From positions 2,593,553 through 2,657,552 of the forward strand of contig OV651813.1 in NCBI GenBank assembly GCA_927349885.1: a stretch of 64,000 bases of DNA, read 5' to 3'. Positions within the stretch are counted from its first letter, which is position 1. Every line of letters starts with the position of its first letter. Source of the stretch: Psylliodes chrysocephalus (taxonomy: Eukaryota; Arthropoda; Insecta; Coleoptera; Chrysomelidae). The notes under the pieces were generated by a model. The model was given only the letters and a program-made list of their open reading frames with translations. It was not told the DNA's origin and searched no databases. Positions 1 through 10,800 of the stretch are shown piece after piece. Both the position numbers and the translations under genes were made by a program.

Positions 1-1115
1 ATTAATATTCCTAGTTACTCTAGAGGGTACAGAAAATCCAATTTGGGATAACAAGTAGGGACAATCGGCAGATGAGTTAATAATGTTAAACAATATTTTA
101 AGATCTCTTTGGTTTCTTCTGCTCAGAAGGGTCTCAAATGCAACAATGTGTAACAGTTTTCTTTGAACCTATTCTATATTATGGATACATACAAAGGATT
201 CCATACAGAAGAAGCATATTCAAAATAAGGTCTAACTAAGGCACAATAAAGAATCTTTAAACACATCACATTATGAAAATCAGAAGTAGTTCTTTTAAGG
301 AAACCCAACATTCTTAATGCTTCATTAACTGAGGCCGTAATATGAGTTTGAAAAGAAAGGGTGGAATCTAATATCACACCCAAATCTTTTACCTCTGTAA
401 CAGTATCCAGTGTTGTGTCATTGATTTTATAGATATATTCAATAGGACTATGTTTTCTGTTGAAATTGATTGCATGACATTTACTTGTATTTAATTCCAT
501 TCCATTAGTACTACACCACTTGACCAAGTTATCCAAGTCTTTTTGAAGGCAAATGCAATCATGTAAGGAATTTACACACATTAATAATTTTAAATCATCA
601 GCAAAGCAAGAGAATTCTTAAAACAATTTTGTATATCATTGTTATATATATATATATTAAAAAGTAGAGGTCCCAAATGTGACCCTTGAGGGACACCAGA
701 TGTAGCGGTAAAGCCAGAGGATAAGAAGCCAGAAACACGAACAATTTGAATGCGATTTGTTATAAAGCAATCGATCCATTTCAGAAGATTACCACCAATG
801 CCAATGTTACTAAGCTTTCCAATCGAGCAACTGTGGTTAACCCTGTCGAATGCCTTTGAAAAATCAGTGTATATAGCATGAACTTGATCATTAAAATCCA
901 AGGCATTTGATAAGTAATCAACATAAGACAACAGGTTAAGTTCAGTGGACTTTTTGGAACGGAAACCAAACTGCTGATCTATGATGAAAGGATCAAGCAG
1001 TTTCGATAAATACTTTGTAATAATACTATCAAAGAGTTTAGGAATCACACTTTGAATGCATATTGGCCTGTAATTAGTTACATTTGATTTGTAAATCGGT
1101 ACAGTAATTATATAT
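1..1115 (-). mobile_element. Jockey-type LINE fragment (copy in left contig)
   Basis: Reverse transcriptase remnant on the minus strand. An ORF at 1048-590 carries QQFGFRSKKSTEL, DFSKAFDRVNHS and VPQGSHLGPLLF. An ORF at 581-174 continues with WCSTNGMELNTSKC and VRPYFEYASSVWNP. The catalytic FADD is readable only across a frameshift near 590, so the copy is dead. It is the same insertion as 10072-11465. Confidence 0.85.
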
Positions 1116-1146
1116 AATTAATGAGTAATTAAAACTAATTATTTAC

Positions 1147-1475
1147 CCTTTCTGATATTTTAGAGTGTGTGATTAATTTCCAGGTACTTATTTTACCATT
1201 TTGGCAACAAGCGGTTATACAGTTAAAGGATTCATAAACATGATAACTAAATCCAACTACTCTTTCTTTAGTTTTATATTCATGTATGAGTTTGGCAGTT
1301 TTGGTATTATATTCCAAAATAGAGTTTTTCGAGCACACAAAAATGGTCCTGTAACAAAATTATATAAATATGTTTTATGTATTATTAAAGATTACACCTA
1401 CTGGCCATCATAAGAAAATTGTGGAGGAAGTTTTACAAATGAACCTCCTCCTTTATAGTTCACAGTTATGTCCAT
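1147..1475 (-). CDS. WDR75: WDR75 exons 1-2, second assembly copy
   Basis: Exon 1 at 1475-1402 and exon 2 at 1348-1147 repeat 11834-11761 and 11702-11501 with the same lengths, splice sites and frame. The downstream exons would lie left of the window. It is part of the 1-4366 copy of 10346-14650, most likely the other haplotype of the same locus rather than a paralogous gene. Confidence 0.85.
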
Positions 1476-2208
1476 ATTTTCTTTATTCTCTATTTACTTA
1501 TATTTTTAACCTTATTTTTTTATTTTAATCAATTTTAATGCATGGTTAAAATTTGAACTTGAACTAAAAATTGAAAATACCAGGGCCAGACCGAAGTGCC
1601 TCGAAGCTCAAGACCAATTTATAAACCTAAAAAAAAGCATAAGAATAGAAGATTCTTCTTTTTCTATATAAAAACAACCAGCAACGGAATTCCAAATAAC
1701 AGAAAAGTAAAAGACTCTTTACCGAAAACAATACTAAGTAAAAGGCAAGATTGTATTAAAGAAGATTGGTTTTTATGTAGACACAATACAGCTAAAATTT
1801 AGGTGACTTATATGCTGAATAATACAATACACCTATAGGTATAAAAAATGTAGTGGCCTTTATTATTATAAGAATTTCAGTTAATTAAAATGTCAAGTTT
1901 GTCACCATCCACTGTTGTTGTTTGTGTTTGTATCACAATGGAAATATAACCTGGTAAAATAATAATTAATCCAGAATATATATACAAAATTAACAAGTGA
2001 ATAATTTGTAATGAAATAACAACACAATTAATTAAGTAGACTTCGTTCAATCATTTATAAATAAAGAGTAAGCACCATCGTCTACAGTTCTATTTTAAAC
2101 TATAATAATTGTATTTTTAGCATGTTTTCAAATGGTTTGACCTGCAACTTACCTTTCAGTTGTATGAGCGTTAGAGACACTGGTTCCGATGAGCTACTTC
2201 CAAGTAAA
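1476..2208. promoter_or_regulatory. Shared divergent WDR75/DESI2 5' region, copy 1
   Basis: About 730 bases separate the two start codons. The region holds a TATATAAA at about 1666, preceded by an inverted GAA/TTC pair (AGAAGATTCTTCT) that resembles a heat-shock element half-pair, and a ttttag|cATG junction just before 2122. No gene of its own is supported. Confidence 0.4.
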
Positions 2209-2830
2209 ATGTCTCGGGAACCTGTGTTATTAAACGTTTATGACATGTACAAAATTAATGAATTTACTAGCAACATTGGAATAGGTGTATTTCATTCTGG
2301 TTAGTATGCTGTTTTAAAATTGCTCATGTAGATTATCACCTTTGATATTCTAATTTATTGCCTTTAAGTTTATATAATGTAGCTTGTTGAATTGAGAAAC
2401 ATATGTTTGCTTACTATGCAAGAATGTAGTAAATTTATGTGCTTATCTTTAATAAACAACTTTGTTATCTTTTAATTTAACCTTTCTATTTTAATGCAAA
2501 TATCTAAATTTGTTATAGGTGTTGAAATATATGGAACAGAATATGCATATGGAGGGCACCAATATTCATTTACTGGTATTTTTGAAAATATACCAAGAGA
2601 TGAGAAAGAATTAGGAGACCAGTTCAAATTTAGGTACTTATTACCCCCATTAATGTGATTTCTTTATCTAATTTTTTTATTATTATAGACAAACAATTCA
2701 CATAGGATATACAGATTTTAAAGAGGGAGATGTAAAAATAATTATTAATGAACTGGGAAATGAATTTAGAGGCAACAGGTATCACCTTATGAACAATAAT
2801 TGCAATCATTTTTCTGGAGCCTTTTGTAAA
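2209..2830 (+). CDS. DESI2: DESI2 exons 1-3, second assembly copy (no last exon)
   Basis: Exons 2209-2299, 2519-2633 and 2689-2830 repeat the coding exons at 12580-13211 with the same borders and an identical predicted protein where I compared them. The copy ends at the gap (4367) inside intron 3, so exon 4 is absent. Read alone it would look like a truncated paralogue. The sequence context says it is the same locus on an overlapping contig. Confidence 0.85.
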
Positions 2831-3334
2831 GTAAGTTTTTTATTTTATTTATCAATATTATTTACTTAGTATGTTGAATTATTTTTATTCAAAAGTAAAA
2901 TCCAAATTTTGACACAAAAGTAAATATTGCAAGAATTATTTTCATTTCTTTCAGAGTATCCACTAACCTTATTTTTGTCTTATTATCAGATTTTGCTCAT
3001 ACTACCTACTAGTTTTACTTTCATTGTATTTTACAAATGCTATAATGAGGGCTATAGTTTTAAAGTGTACAATTTCCAATTTTAAAGAATTTATGGTAAA
3101 GTTTGTTTTTACATAGTTAGTTCCCTACTAAGTTCAAATACAGCATTATTTTAATGTACAATAACTTATGCTTTTTAGTGTAGAAAATTTAACTTTTCAT
3201 AACTAAATAAAGTGACTAAATTATATGAAATTAGTTCCAAAGTGTACAATTTTATTTGCAAAAATTAAAATGGATACCTTCTATTGAAAGAGCAGCAATT
3301 TCATACATACATACTTAATTAAAAGTTGTTTGAG
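2831..3334. other. DESI2 intron 3 start, no feature seen (copy 1)
   Basis: AT-rich intron sequence. The same stretch is at 13212-13724. I see nothing beyond low-complexity A/T. Confidence 0.6.
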
Positions 3335-3600
3335 AGTACACTTTTGATTTATCAAAGGCGTTTGATTCAATCAACCTGGAAGGGCTTGGTTTTAGAGGTA
3401 ACTTTTTGTCTTGGTTGTCATCTTATTTAAATAATAGAGTTATTCAGAACTCCAAGACATTCACATTATTTGAGAAATCGCCTGAATATGTTGGAATTAA
3501 ATTTTATAATCAACTTCCTGATATCATTAACTCTGAAGAGAAGTATGAACCTTTAAGCTGGGTCATGTTTTTATCATTTATCTGAAGGCCAGGATATTTT
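3335..3600 (+). mobile_element. Internally deleted LINE remnant in DESI2 intron 3 (copy 1)
   Basis: Reads DLSKAFDSINLEGLGFRGN and WLSSYLNNRVIQ (RT core), then jumps to KSPEYVGIKFYNQLPDIINS, which is typical of the far C-terminus of the same ORF. The middle of the RT, including the catalytic Y/FADD motif, is missing. Confidence 0.7.
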
Positions 3601-4366
3601 AAGATAAATATTTTTCAAATTGGATGTATTTTTTTTTGTACTCTTTACTGATATTTATTCCTATTTAATATTTTTTACTTGAAAATTACTTACTTACTTG
3701 TGTGACTATAACTATTATTAATTACATTTTTGGAGATTCCTGTAAAATGTGTTCATTTGGAGCTTGTAGGCCCTCAATTGCGCATATTCTTAGTGTTCTT
3801 GATTTTACCTCTTTGGTGCACTTTATGATTGTAAATTTATTTCAGCTATTTTTCTGTTTTAAATATTTTCTGCAGGTTGTGTCTTCCAAATTTAATTTTA
3901 TATATAATGTATTATCAATTATAATAGTTCACCACCATGTATAATAAATAGTTATCCTCGTGCTGCAAAATTTTTGGTAGACACTGTATAATATAAATTG
4001 TCAAAAGTTATTTAGATATACAGGGTGTTTCACTGGAATGTATAATACTACAATTAGGCATTTCCAAACAAAATGGTTAGCAGTGGGTTTTGACAGATTG
4101 TATAGGTTTGATATTGCAAAATTATGGCAACCCTGTAGGCCTGGTGATTTGACAAGGTCAATGAAATAGATAGTTACATAGATTGATCATCCATATTTTT
4201 CAAAATAAACATAAGCTTATGCCTTGAAGTAAAAATGTAGGTAATTATTTTTTTACTATACTAAAAGGCTAAATATTGGTTTGTTAACACATTTTTGCAA
4301 AATCGATTCTGATTAATGGGCTCTTGCGATGGCCGCTCGTAAACGACCCGCTTTGAGCAATCTATA
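3601..4366. other. DESI2 intron 3, repeat-derived (copy 1)
   Basis: Holds a tacagggtgtttcac element end at about 4019, present here in fuller form than in the second copy. The 80-codon ORF at 3702-3944 has no recognisable content. Confidence 0.5.
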
Positions 4367-4866
4367 NNNNNNNNNNNNNNNNNNNNNNNNNNNNNNNNNN
4401 NNNNNNNNNNNNNNNNNNNNNNNNNNNNNNNNNNNNNNNNNNNNNNNNNNNNNNNNNNNNNNNNNNNNNNNNNNNNNNNNNNNNNNNNNNNNNNNNNNNN
4501 NNNNNNNNNNNNNNNNNNNNNNNNNNNNNNNNNNNNNNNNNNNNNNNNNNNNNNNNNNNNNNNNNNNNNNNNNNNNNNNNNNNNNNNNNNNNNNNNNNNN
4601 NNNNNNNNNNNNNNNNNNNNNNNNNNNNNNNNNNNNNNNNNNNNNNNNNNNNNNNNNNNNNNNNNNNNNNNNNNNNNNNNNNNNNNNNNNNNNNNNNNNN
4701 NNNNNNNNNNNNNNNNNNNNNNNNNNNNNNNNNNNNNNNNNNNNNNNNNNNNNNNNNNNNNNNNNNNNNNNNNNNNNNNNNNNNNNNNNNNNNNNNNNNN
4801 NNNNNNNNNNNNNNNNNNNNNNNNNNNNNNNNNNNNNNNNNNNNNNNNNNNNNNNNNNNNNNNNNN
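4367..4866. other. Assembly gap, 500 N
   Basis: Exactly 500 N, the usual sign of a fixed-size scaffold gap rather than a measured one. It interrupts WDR75 exon 7 on the right and the DESI2 intron 3 copy on the left. ORFs drawn through it are artefacts. Confidence 0.99.
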
Positions 4867-4890
4867 AACATTTCCATGATAACTGTATGC
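4867..4890 (-). CDS. WDR75: WDR75 exon 7, truncated by gap
   Basis: After acceptor ttttttag, 24 nt encode (S)IQLSWKC before the N run. This aligns with human KKAVGWTCDF. The rest is in the gap or on the other contig. Confidence 0.75.
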
Positions 4891-7800
4891 CTAAAAAATG
4901 TTTCATATTATTAGTAATACCATCAGATATTAACAGATTTGGGTGCCCTTCAATTAAAAAATAAATGAAATTATATTTACTTGATAGCACTTCAGTTTCA
5001 GTAATTTTCCAAATTTTAAACTTTTTATCATCTCCAATAGTTATGCAATGTAAATTGTCATCAGTTTGCGAAGGTGCAAATAACATACTATTAATACTAT
5101 CTTCATGGGGATATTCAACTGAAGTATTTAAATGAAATCTATAAAAAATGGTTATTACAAAAAATTAAAGCTTTGTTTGTGTAAAATGATTCTTACTGTT
5201 GTTTCGATTCGTGAAATTTCCAAAATTTCAACCTAATTTCATCGCAATACTCTTCATCTTTCCTTTCTTCAACAGTCGAAAACCACAATCCACTTTTACT
5301 TATTGCGACTTTCTTGATTTCTGTATTAACCATCTGAACCCCACGTTCGTTTGTTATTCTATTTTGTCCCGCAATGTCGACCTAAAATAATTATAAACCT
5401 TGACACTTTAGCAAACAGAAAAATAGAATTTATTAATCTTTGAGAATTATACACTATACAAAGACACTAGGTACATAATGTAAAATCCTATCAGACTAAT
5501 CAAAAAAGTGTTAAGTAAAATACATTAAAAAATAAAATATATATATAATAGACAATTCATGTTAAGATTAGTTTAAAAGTTCAAAAAATCTTCTATACTA
5601 TAATAGTACATTATATACCTAGGGTGAGAAGTGAGCTATTATTTACTGAGCACTTTTATATCCTGAGGCGCGTAGCGCCGAGGGATATAATGTGCGAGGT
5701 AAATAATAGCTTTCTCAGCCGAGGTATATATAGAATTTTTTTTACTACTAACATTAATGTATTAGCAATTTTAATTTTGACATAAGTAATTTCCTAACAA
5801 TTTGTTAAATATTTCGAAATATCAAGCAGACTGGAGCGTGTTTCTAATCAGACTGGCTTTATTTATGTAAAAATTTGGCATGTGTCAAATTTTGGTATGA
5901 TTCTAGGAAATATCCCATTGCATTTTTGATATTTTAATGACATGGATTTATTGTTATTAATTAATAATTTTTAAAGCCGGTGTTGAATTTCCTAGTTAAT
6001 ATATATTTTTACTATTAACACTGATATATATTATCATATTTGATTTGATTAGATTTTAATAAACCCAGCTTTAGTTATTTCCTACTTATTTTTCAAATAT
6101 TTCAAAATATCAAGTAGTCTGGGAGTTTAGTTGTCAAATTAACAAAATGAAACTAATGAAATTTAGTTTCATTATTTACCTAGGTTTTTTTTTATCATCA
6201 TTTACCTAGGGAGAGAAATATTACTTCTCATTAGAGGAATGGAGTAAATAATGGTGATTTCTCATGTTAGTAGTAAAAAAAATACATTATTTACAAGAAA
6301 ATCATTATTAAGATGTTTTCTTATATCATTACGACTAATTTGATGATAACCTGTAGTATCTTCTAATATGTTACTGAACTTATTGTAACACTTAATCCCA
6401 ATATATTTTGGTGAATGCTGGCTTATTTGTAGTCATGAAAAAGGTTGATGGATGTTAAATTTTAATCTAGTATCACATGAGTGCAGGTCTTTATTTTTAT
6501 TAAATATATGCTCATTATCTTTTATGTATAAAATTAGTTAAAAAATAAAAAGGGAAGGTAGTGTTAAAATTTGCGTTTTCTTGAAAAATTCTTTAAATGA
6601 TATTGTTGGTGTCACCTTATACATGGCTCTCAGAACCTTCTTTTGAGATACAAAAGCTCTTTTAGATAATTTTTTAGCTTATTATTAATCAACTTATTGT
6701 ACCTTATGAGTATACTATGTTTGTGACTTGTCTTATGTCATGTAAATGATACAAAAATATCAATAAATTTATCTATCTATCTATCTTTCAAAGTATGGTG
6801 AAGAACCCCAAAATATTAACCCATATTGTAGAGTTGAATGAACCAAACCAAAATAGCATAGTTTTAAAGTATCAAAAGATAGTGTCTCCCTTAAATTTTT
6901 GATGATATAACAACAAGTACTTAATTTTGAAGTTGCCATTTTTATATGAGCTTCCCAATTTAATTTGGGATCTAATATTATTCCTAAATAAAAATTTCAT
7001 GTTATCAACGCTTTGAATAGTTTTTCCGTCAACGTGCAAGTAGGGTTCGTAATCTGGTAATATGTTTTTGAGTACAAATTGCATGAAGTTTATTTTTGTT
7101 ACATTTAATGCCAGACCATTATCTTTACAATACTGGTTTAACTCACGAAATGCCTCGTTGCTACTTTGAGTGACCTGTTCAATTTGATCATCTGCCATTA
7201 CAATATTGGTATCATCGGCATATTGAACTATTTGTTGAGAGCTTAAACAAAAATTATTTATATTACTTATAAAACTATAAAAAGAAGTGGGCCCAAAATT
7301 GAACCTTGGGGAACTCCTATTGTACATGGAAGAGGATCAGATTTTAGACTATTTGTTACAATTACTTGAGTTTGATTTATTAAGTAAGACTATATCCATT
7401 CATAAGGTTTCCTTCATATTCTTAACCCATTCATCTTCAATAATAAAAGATTATGATCCACCATATCAAATGCACGGCTGTCATAGAAGAGTTTCAAAAT
7501 ATGTTTTTTATCATTGAGTGCTTGATATATAAACTCTAGGCAAGCTGCAATTGCAGTAGATGTTGACTTATTTTTTCTAAATCCATTTTGAGTATCTGGC
7601 AACATATTAAAACGGTAATTAGTGAGTCTAATAAGTTATGCTGACTCAAATATTTTAGTTATTTGACTAGATATACAGATTAAACGATAATTTTCTATAT
7701 TAGATGCAGATCCCTTATTTTTATAAACAGGAATTCCTTCATATTTGGGAATAATCCCGAAACAAAGGATGTATTAATCAAATGTGATATGGGTTCAGCA

Positions 7801-10800
7801 ATACAATGAGCAACCGATATCAGAATTTTACCATTTATTTCATCAATACCTTCAGTGGGTTTAGAAGTAGTTTTTTTGATTATAGTGATGATTTCACTAG
7901 GTGTTGTTAGAAAAAGAAAAAAAATTTTATGATGTTTATCAATACTCATGCATAGTATAGGTACAATATTATTTTTATTTACATTAATCAAATAGTCATT
8001 GATATAATTTCTAAGGGTGTTAATTTGTCATCATTTGTAAGTTTAATAGGATTTTTCTTTTTCCCCTACTCTCATTTATTATATTCCAGGATTCTTTCAT
8101 TATGTTATTACTTTTTAAAATACCATTATTTTTTCTTCTCAAATATTGTTTTGTTATTTTTTGATACTCTTTTTTTTAAATTATTGTAACGTTCTGTATA
8201 ATATGTAGAATTTATTTCTTTCTTTAACCTGTTCATTTCACATAATAGATTATGTAACTCTCTAATATGAGGTGGAAACTGATTTTTTAATTTTTGTGGT
8301 TTTCGTAAATACAATATTGTAGTGGTATAGGAAGGATTCATAAAAGATAGAAAATTTATCATTAAAATTAGTAGATGTGTATACTTCACGCCAATTTTCA
8401 ACTGATAAAATATTTATATAAGTTATTGCGTTAGGATCACTTAAATCTCGTTTATATCTGTATTTAAATTCGTTATTTTCAAAATTAGGTAGTTTAATCG
8501 AACATAATAAGTAGTTATGATCAGACAAAAAAGTATCATATACACCCAACTTATCTACATCAAAATTGTTAAAAAAAATTATCTAAACAAGTTGAGGTTG
8601 TACTTGTTGTTCTCGTTGCAACATTTATATGATGTTTAATATTAAATTACTTTAATAAGTCAATTAAAACAGTTTTTTGATTACCTTCAATCAAAAAATC
8701 TATGTTAATATCACCTCAGATAAAATAGTGAGTATCGTTTTGATAAATATTATGAATTAATAGCTCTAGCTGATTTATAAAAGTGCTAAACTTAGTACAA
8801 GGTGGCTTACACACAGTAATAATAAATAAAAAAAGTTTAGAATCGATCTTTATTTTTCCACCACATACTTCAAATTCACCTTCTATACACCACCTATGTA
8901 AATTAATTGATTCAAAATTTTCAGCAATACTTGTTTTCATAAATATACTAGTACCACCTTTTTCTTTATTTATCCATGAAAAATATGATACTAGCTTAAA
9001 ATTGTCAATTGAGGTAGCTTGTAAATTGTTAGAATCAAGCCAATGTTCAGTAACACATAGAATACTTACATTTTGTTTCTGTAAAATTAAATTTAGATCA
9101 AAGCATTTATTGACAAAACCTCCCTGTATAAATGATTACTTACGCTATAAAGCAAAGACATATCATCTGGTGAGTAAAATTGGATATGACCTTGATTTCC
9201 ATTCATAATTAAAGACCTAGACCTCAAATCATGAACAATCCCACTGTCAAAATGATTGGCTAACACCAAATGCTGAATTAAACTGACTTGATTCAATGTA
9301 TTATCCAAAATCCTAACGGCATTATCATTGGTCGCAACGGCAATATATAGATTATTACTAGCAACTTGAATATGGGTTATTTCTTCAGGTAAACGTGGTA
9401 CAAATCTTCTATCACTTGCGTTTTCAAACAACCATTTTACAAGTACCGATTCCCCTCCACCACTGTAGAAATAACTACCGGAATTTGAGAATGATACAGT
9501 ATTCACAGGGAGCGTGTGCCAGTGGAAAACAGTTTGTTTTGGCTTTTTCGAAAATAAATCTTGCCATGCTACTACTCTACCAGTATCGTCTCCTGCCAGA
9601 ATAACTTCTTCTGTTGGGTGACAAGTTAGGCAAGTGAAGTTTCTATTGCTTCCAATAAAACATCTTGAAAAAAAAATATAAAATACTTAATAATCTTATT
9701 ATTATTATTATTTATGCCTGCATCATTACATATACAGTTGGCCCATAATGTAACACTTGCCCCCTTTACCTTACAGAACTTACTTTTGTAAAAATTGAAA
9801 ATCATCCATTTTAATAAAATAAATTTCATTTTTCACTCCAACGACAAAGAAGTTATTACCAATAGCAAGAAAATAAGGATCTGGACTCTTTAGTTTCAAT
9901 TTGTAGTCTCTATATTTTAATTTTTTACTTGCTGAATTCCATAAAGCAAAATGAACAATATCATCCCTTAAATAAGAGTATATTGCATTGTAATGTTCTT
10001 CTTCTGATGGAACAATATGAAAAGTTTTAATATTTCTAGCAGGAAGTGCCTAAAAAAGTTTAAATCTTATTATTTATTTATTTATTTATGGGTCAGATCC
10101 CATTAAAACAATACAATTACAGATAATACATTAAATAGTAATAAAATCCTAAATAATAATAAATTAATTTAAATACATAAATATTAAAAACAATTAACAA
10201 TCTACTCCTCACATATACATAAATGGTTAGAAAAATCTGATGGAGAAGTAATCCATTCTACATTTAGTCTGTTAGCAGATCTTGTCGCACTAGGAATAAA
10301 AGAGTGAGAACCATAATTTGTTCTATGGAAAGGTTGGGAGAATGTATTAATATTCCTAGTTACTCTAGAGGGTACAGAAAATCCAATTTGGGATAACAAG
10401 TAGGGACAATTGGCAGATGAGTTAATAATGTTAAACAATATTTTAAGATCCCTTTGGTTTCTTCTGCTCAGAAGGGTCTCAAATGCAACTATGCGTAACA
10501 ATTTTCTTTGAACCTATTTTATATTATGAATACATAAAAAGGATTCCATACAGAAGAAGCATATTCAATATAAGGTCTAACTAAGGCACAATAAAGAATC
10601 TTTAAACACATCACATTATGAAAATCAGAAGTAGTTCTTTTAAGAAAACCCAACATTCTTAATGCTTCATTAACTGAGGCCATAATATGAGTTTGAAAAG
10701 AAAGGGTGGAATCTAATATCACACCCAAATCTTTTACCTCTGTAACAGTATCCAGTGTTATGTCATTGATTTTATAGATATATTCAATAGGACTATGTTT

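Larger units (their letters stand above)
1..4366. repeat. Large duplicate of 10346-14650
   Basis: Collinear, same orientation, near-identical. Position 1 pairs with 10346 and 4366 with 14650. It includes a LINE, WDR75 exons 1-2, the divergent promoter, DESI2 exons 1-3 and an internally deleted LINE. The partner lacks about 60 bases near 4030-4110 and carries scattered SNPs, densest in the LINE. Confidence 0.95.

Noticed and set aside
4313..5086. Long ORFs spanning the first N run
   Set aside because: Open only because N codons translate as X. Real coding there is WDR75 exons 6 and 7 with an intron between.
8783..9208. Plus-strand 141-codon ORF
   Set aside because: Antisense of the LINE endonuclease and WDR75 exon 4. 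No independent support.
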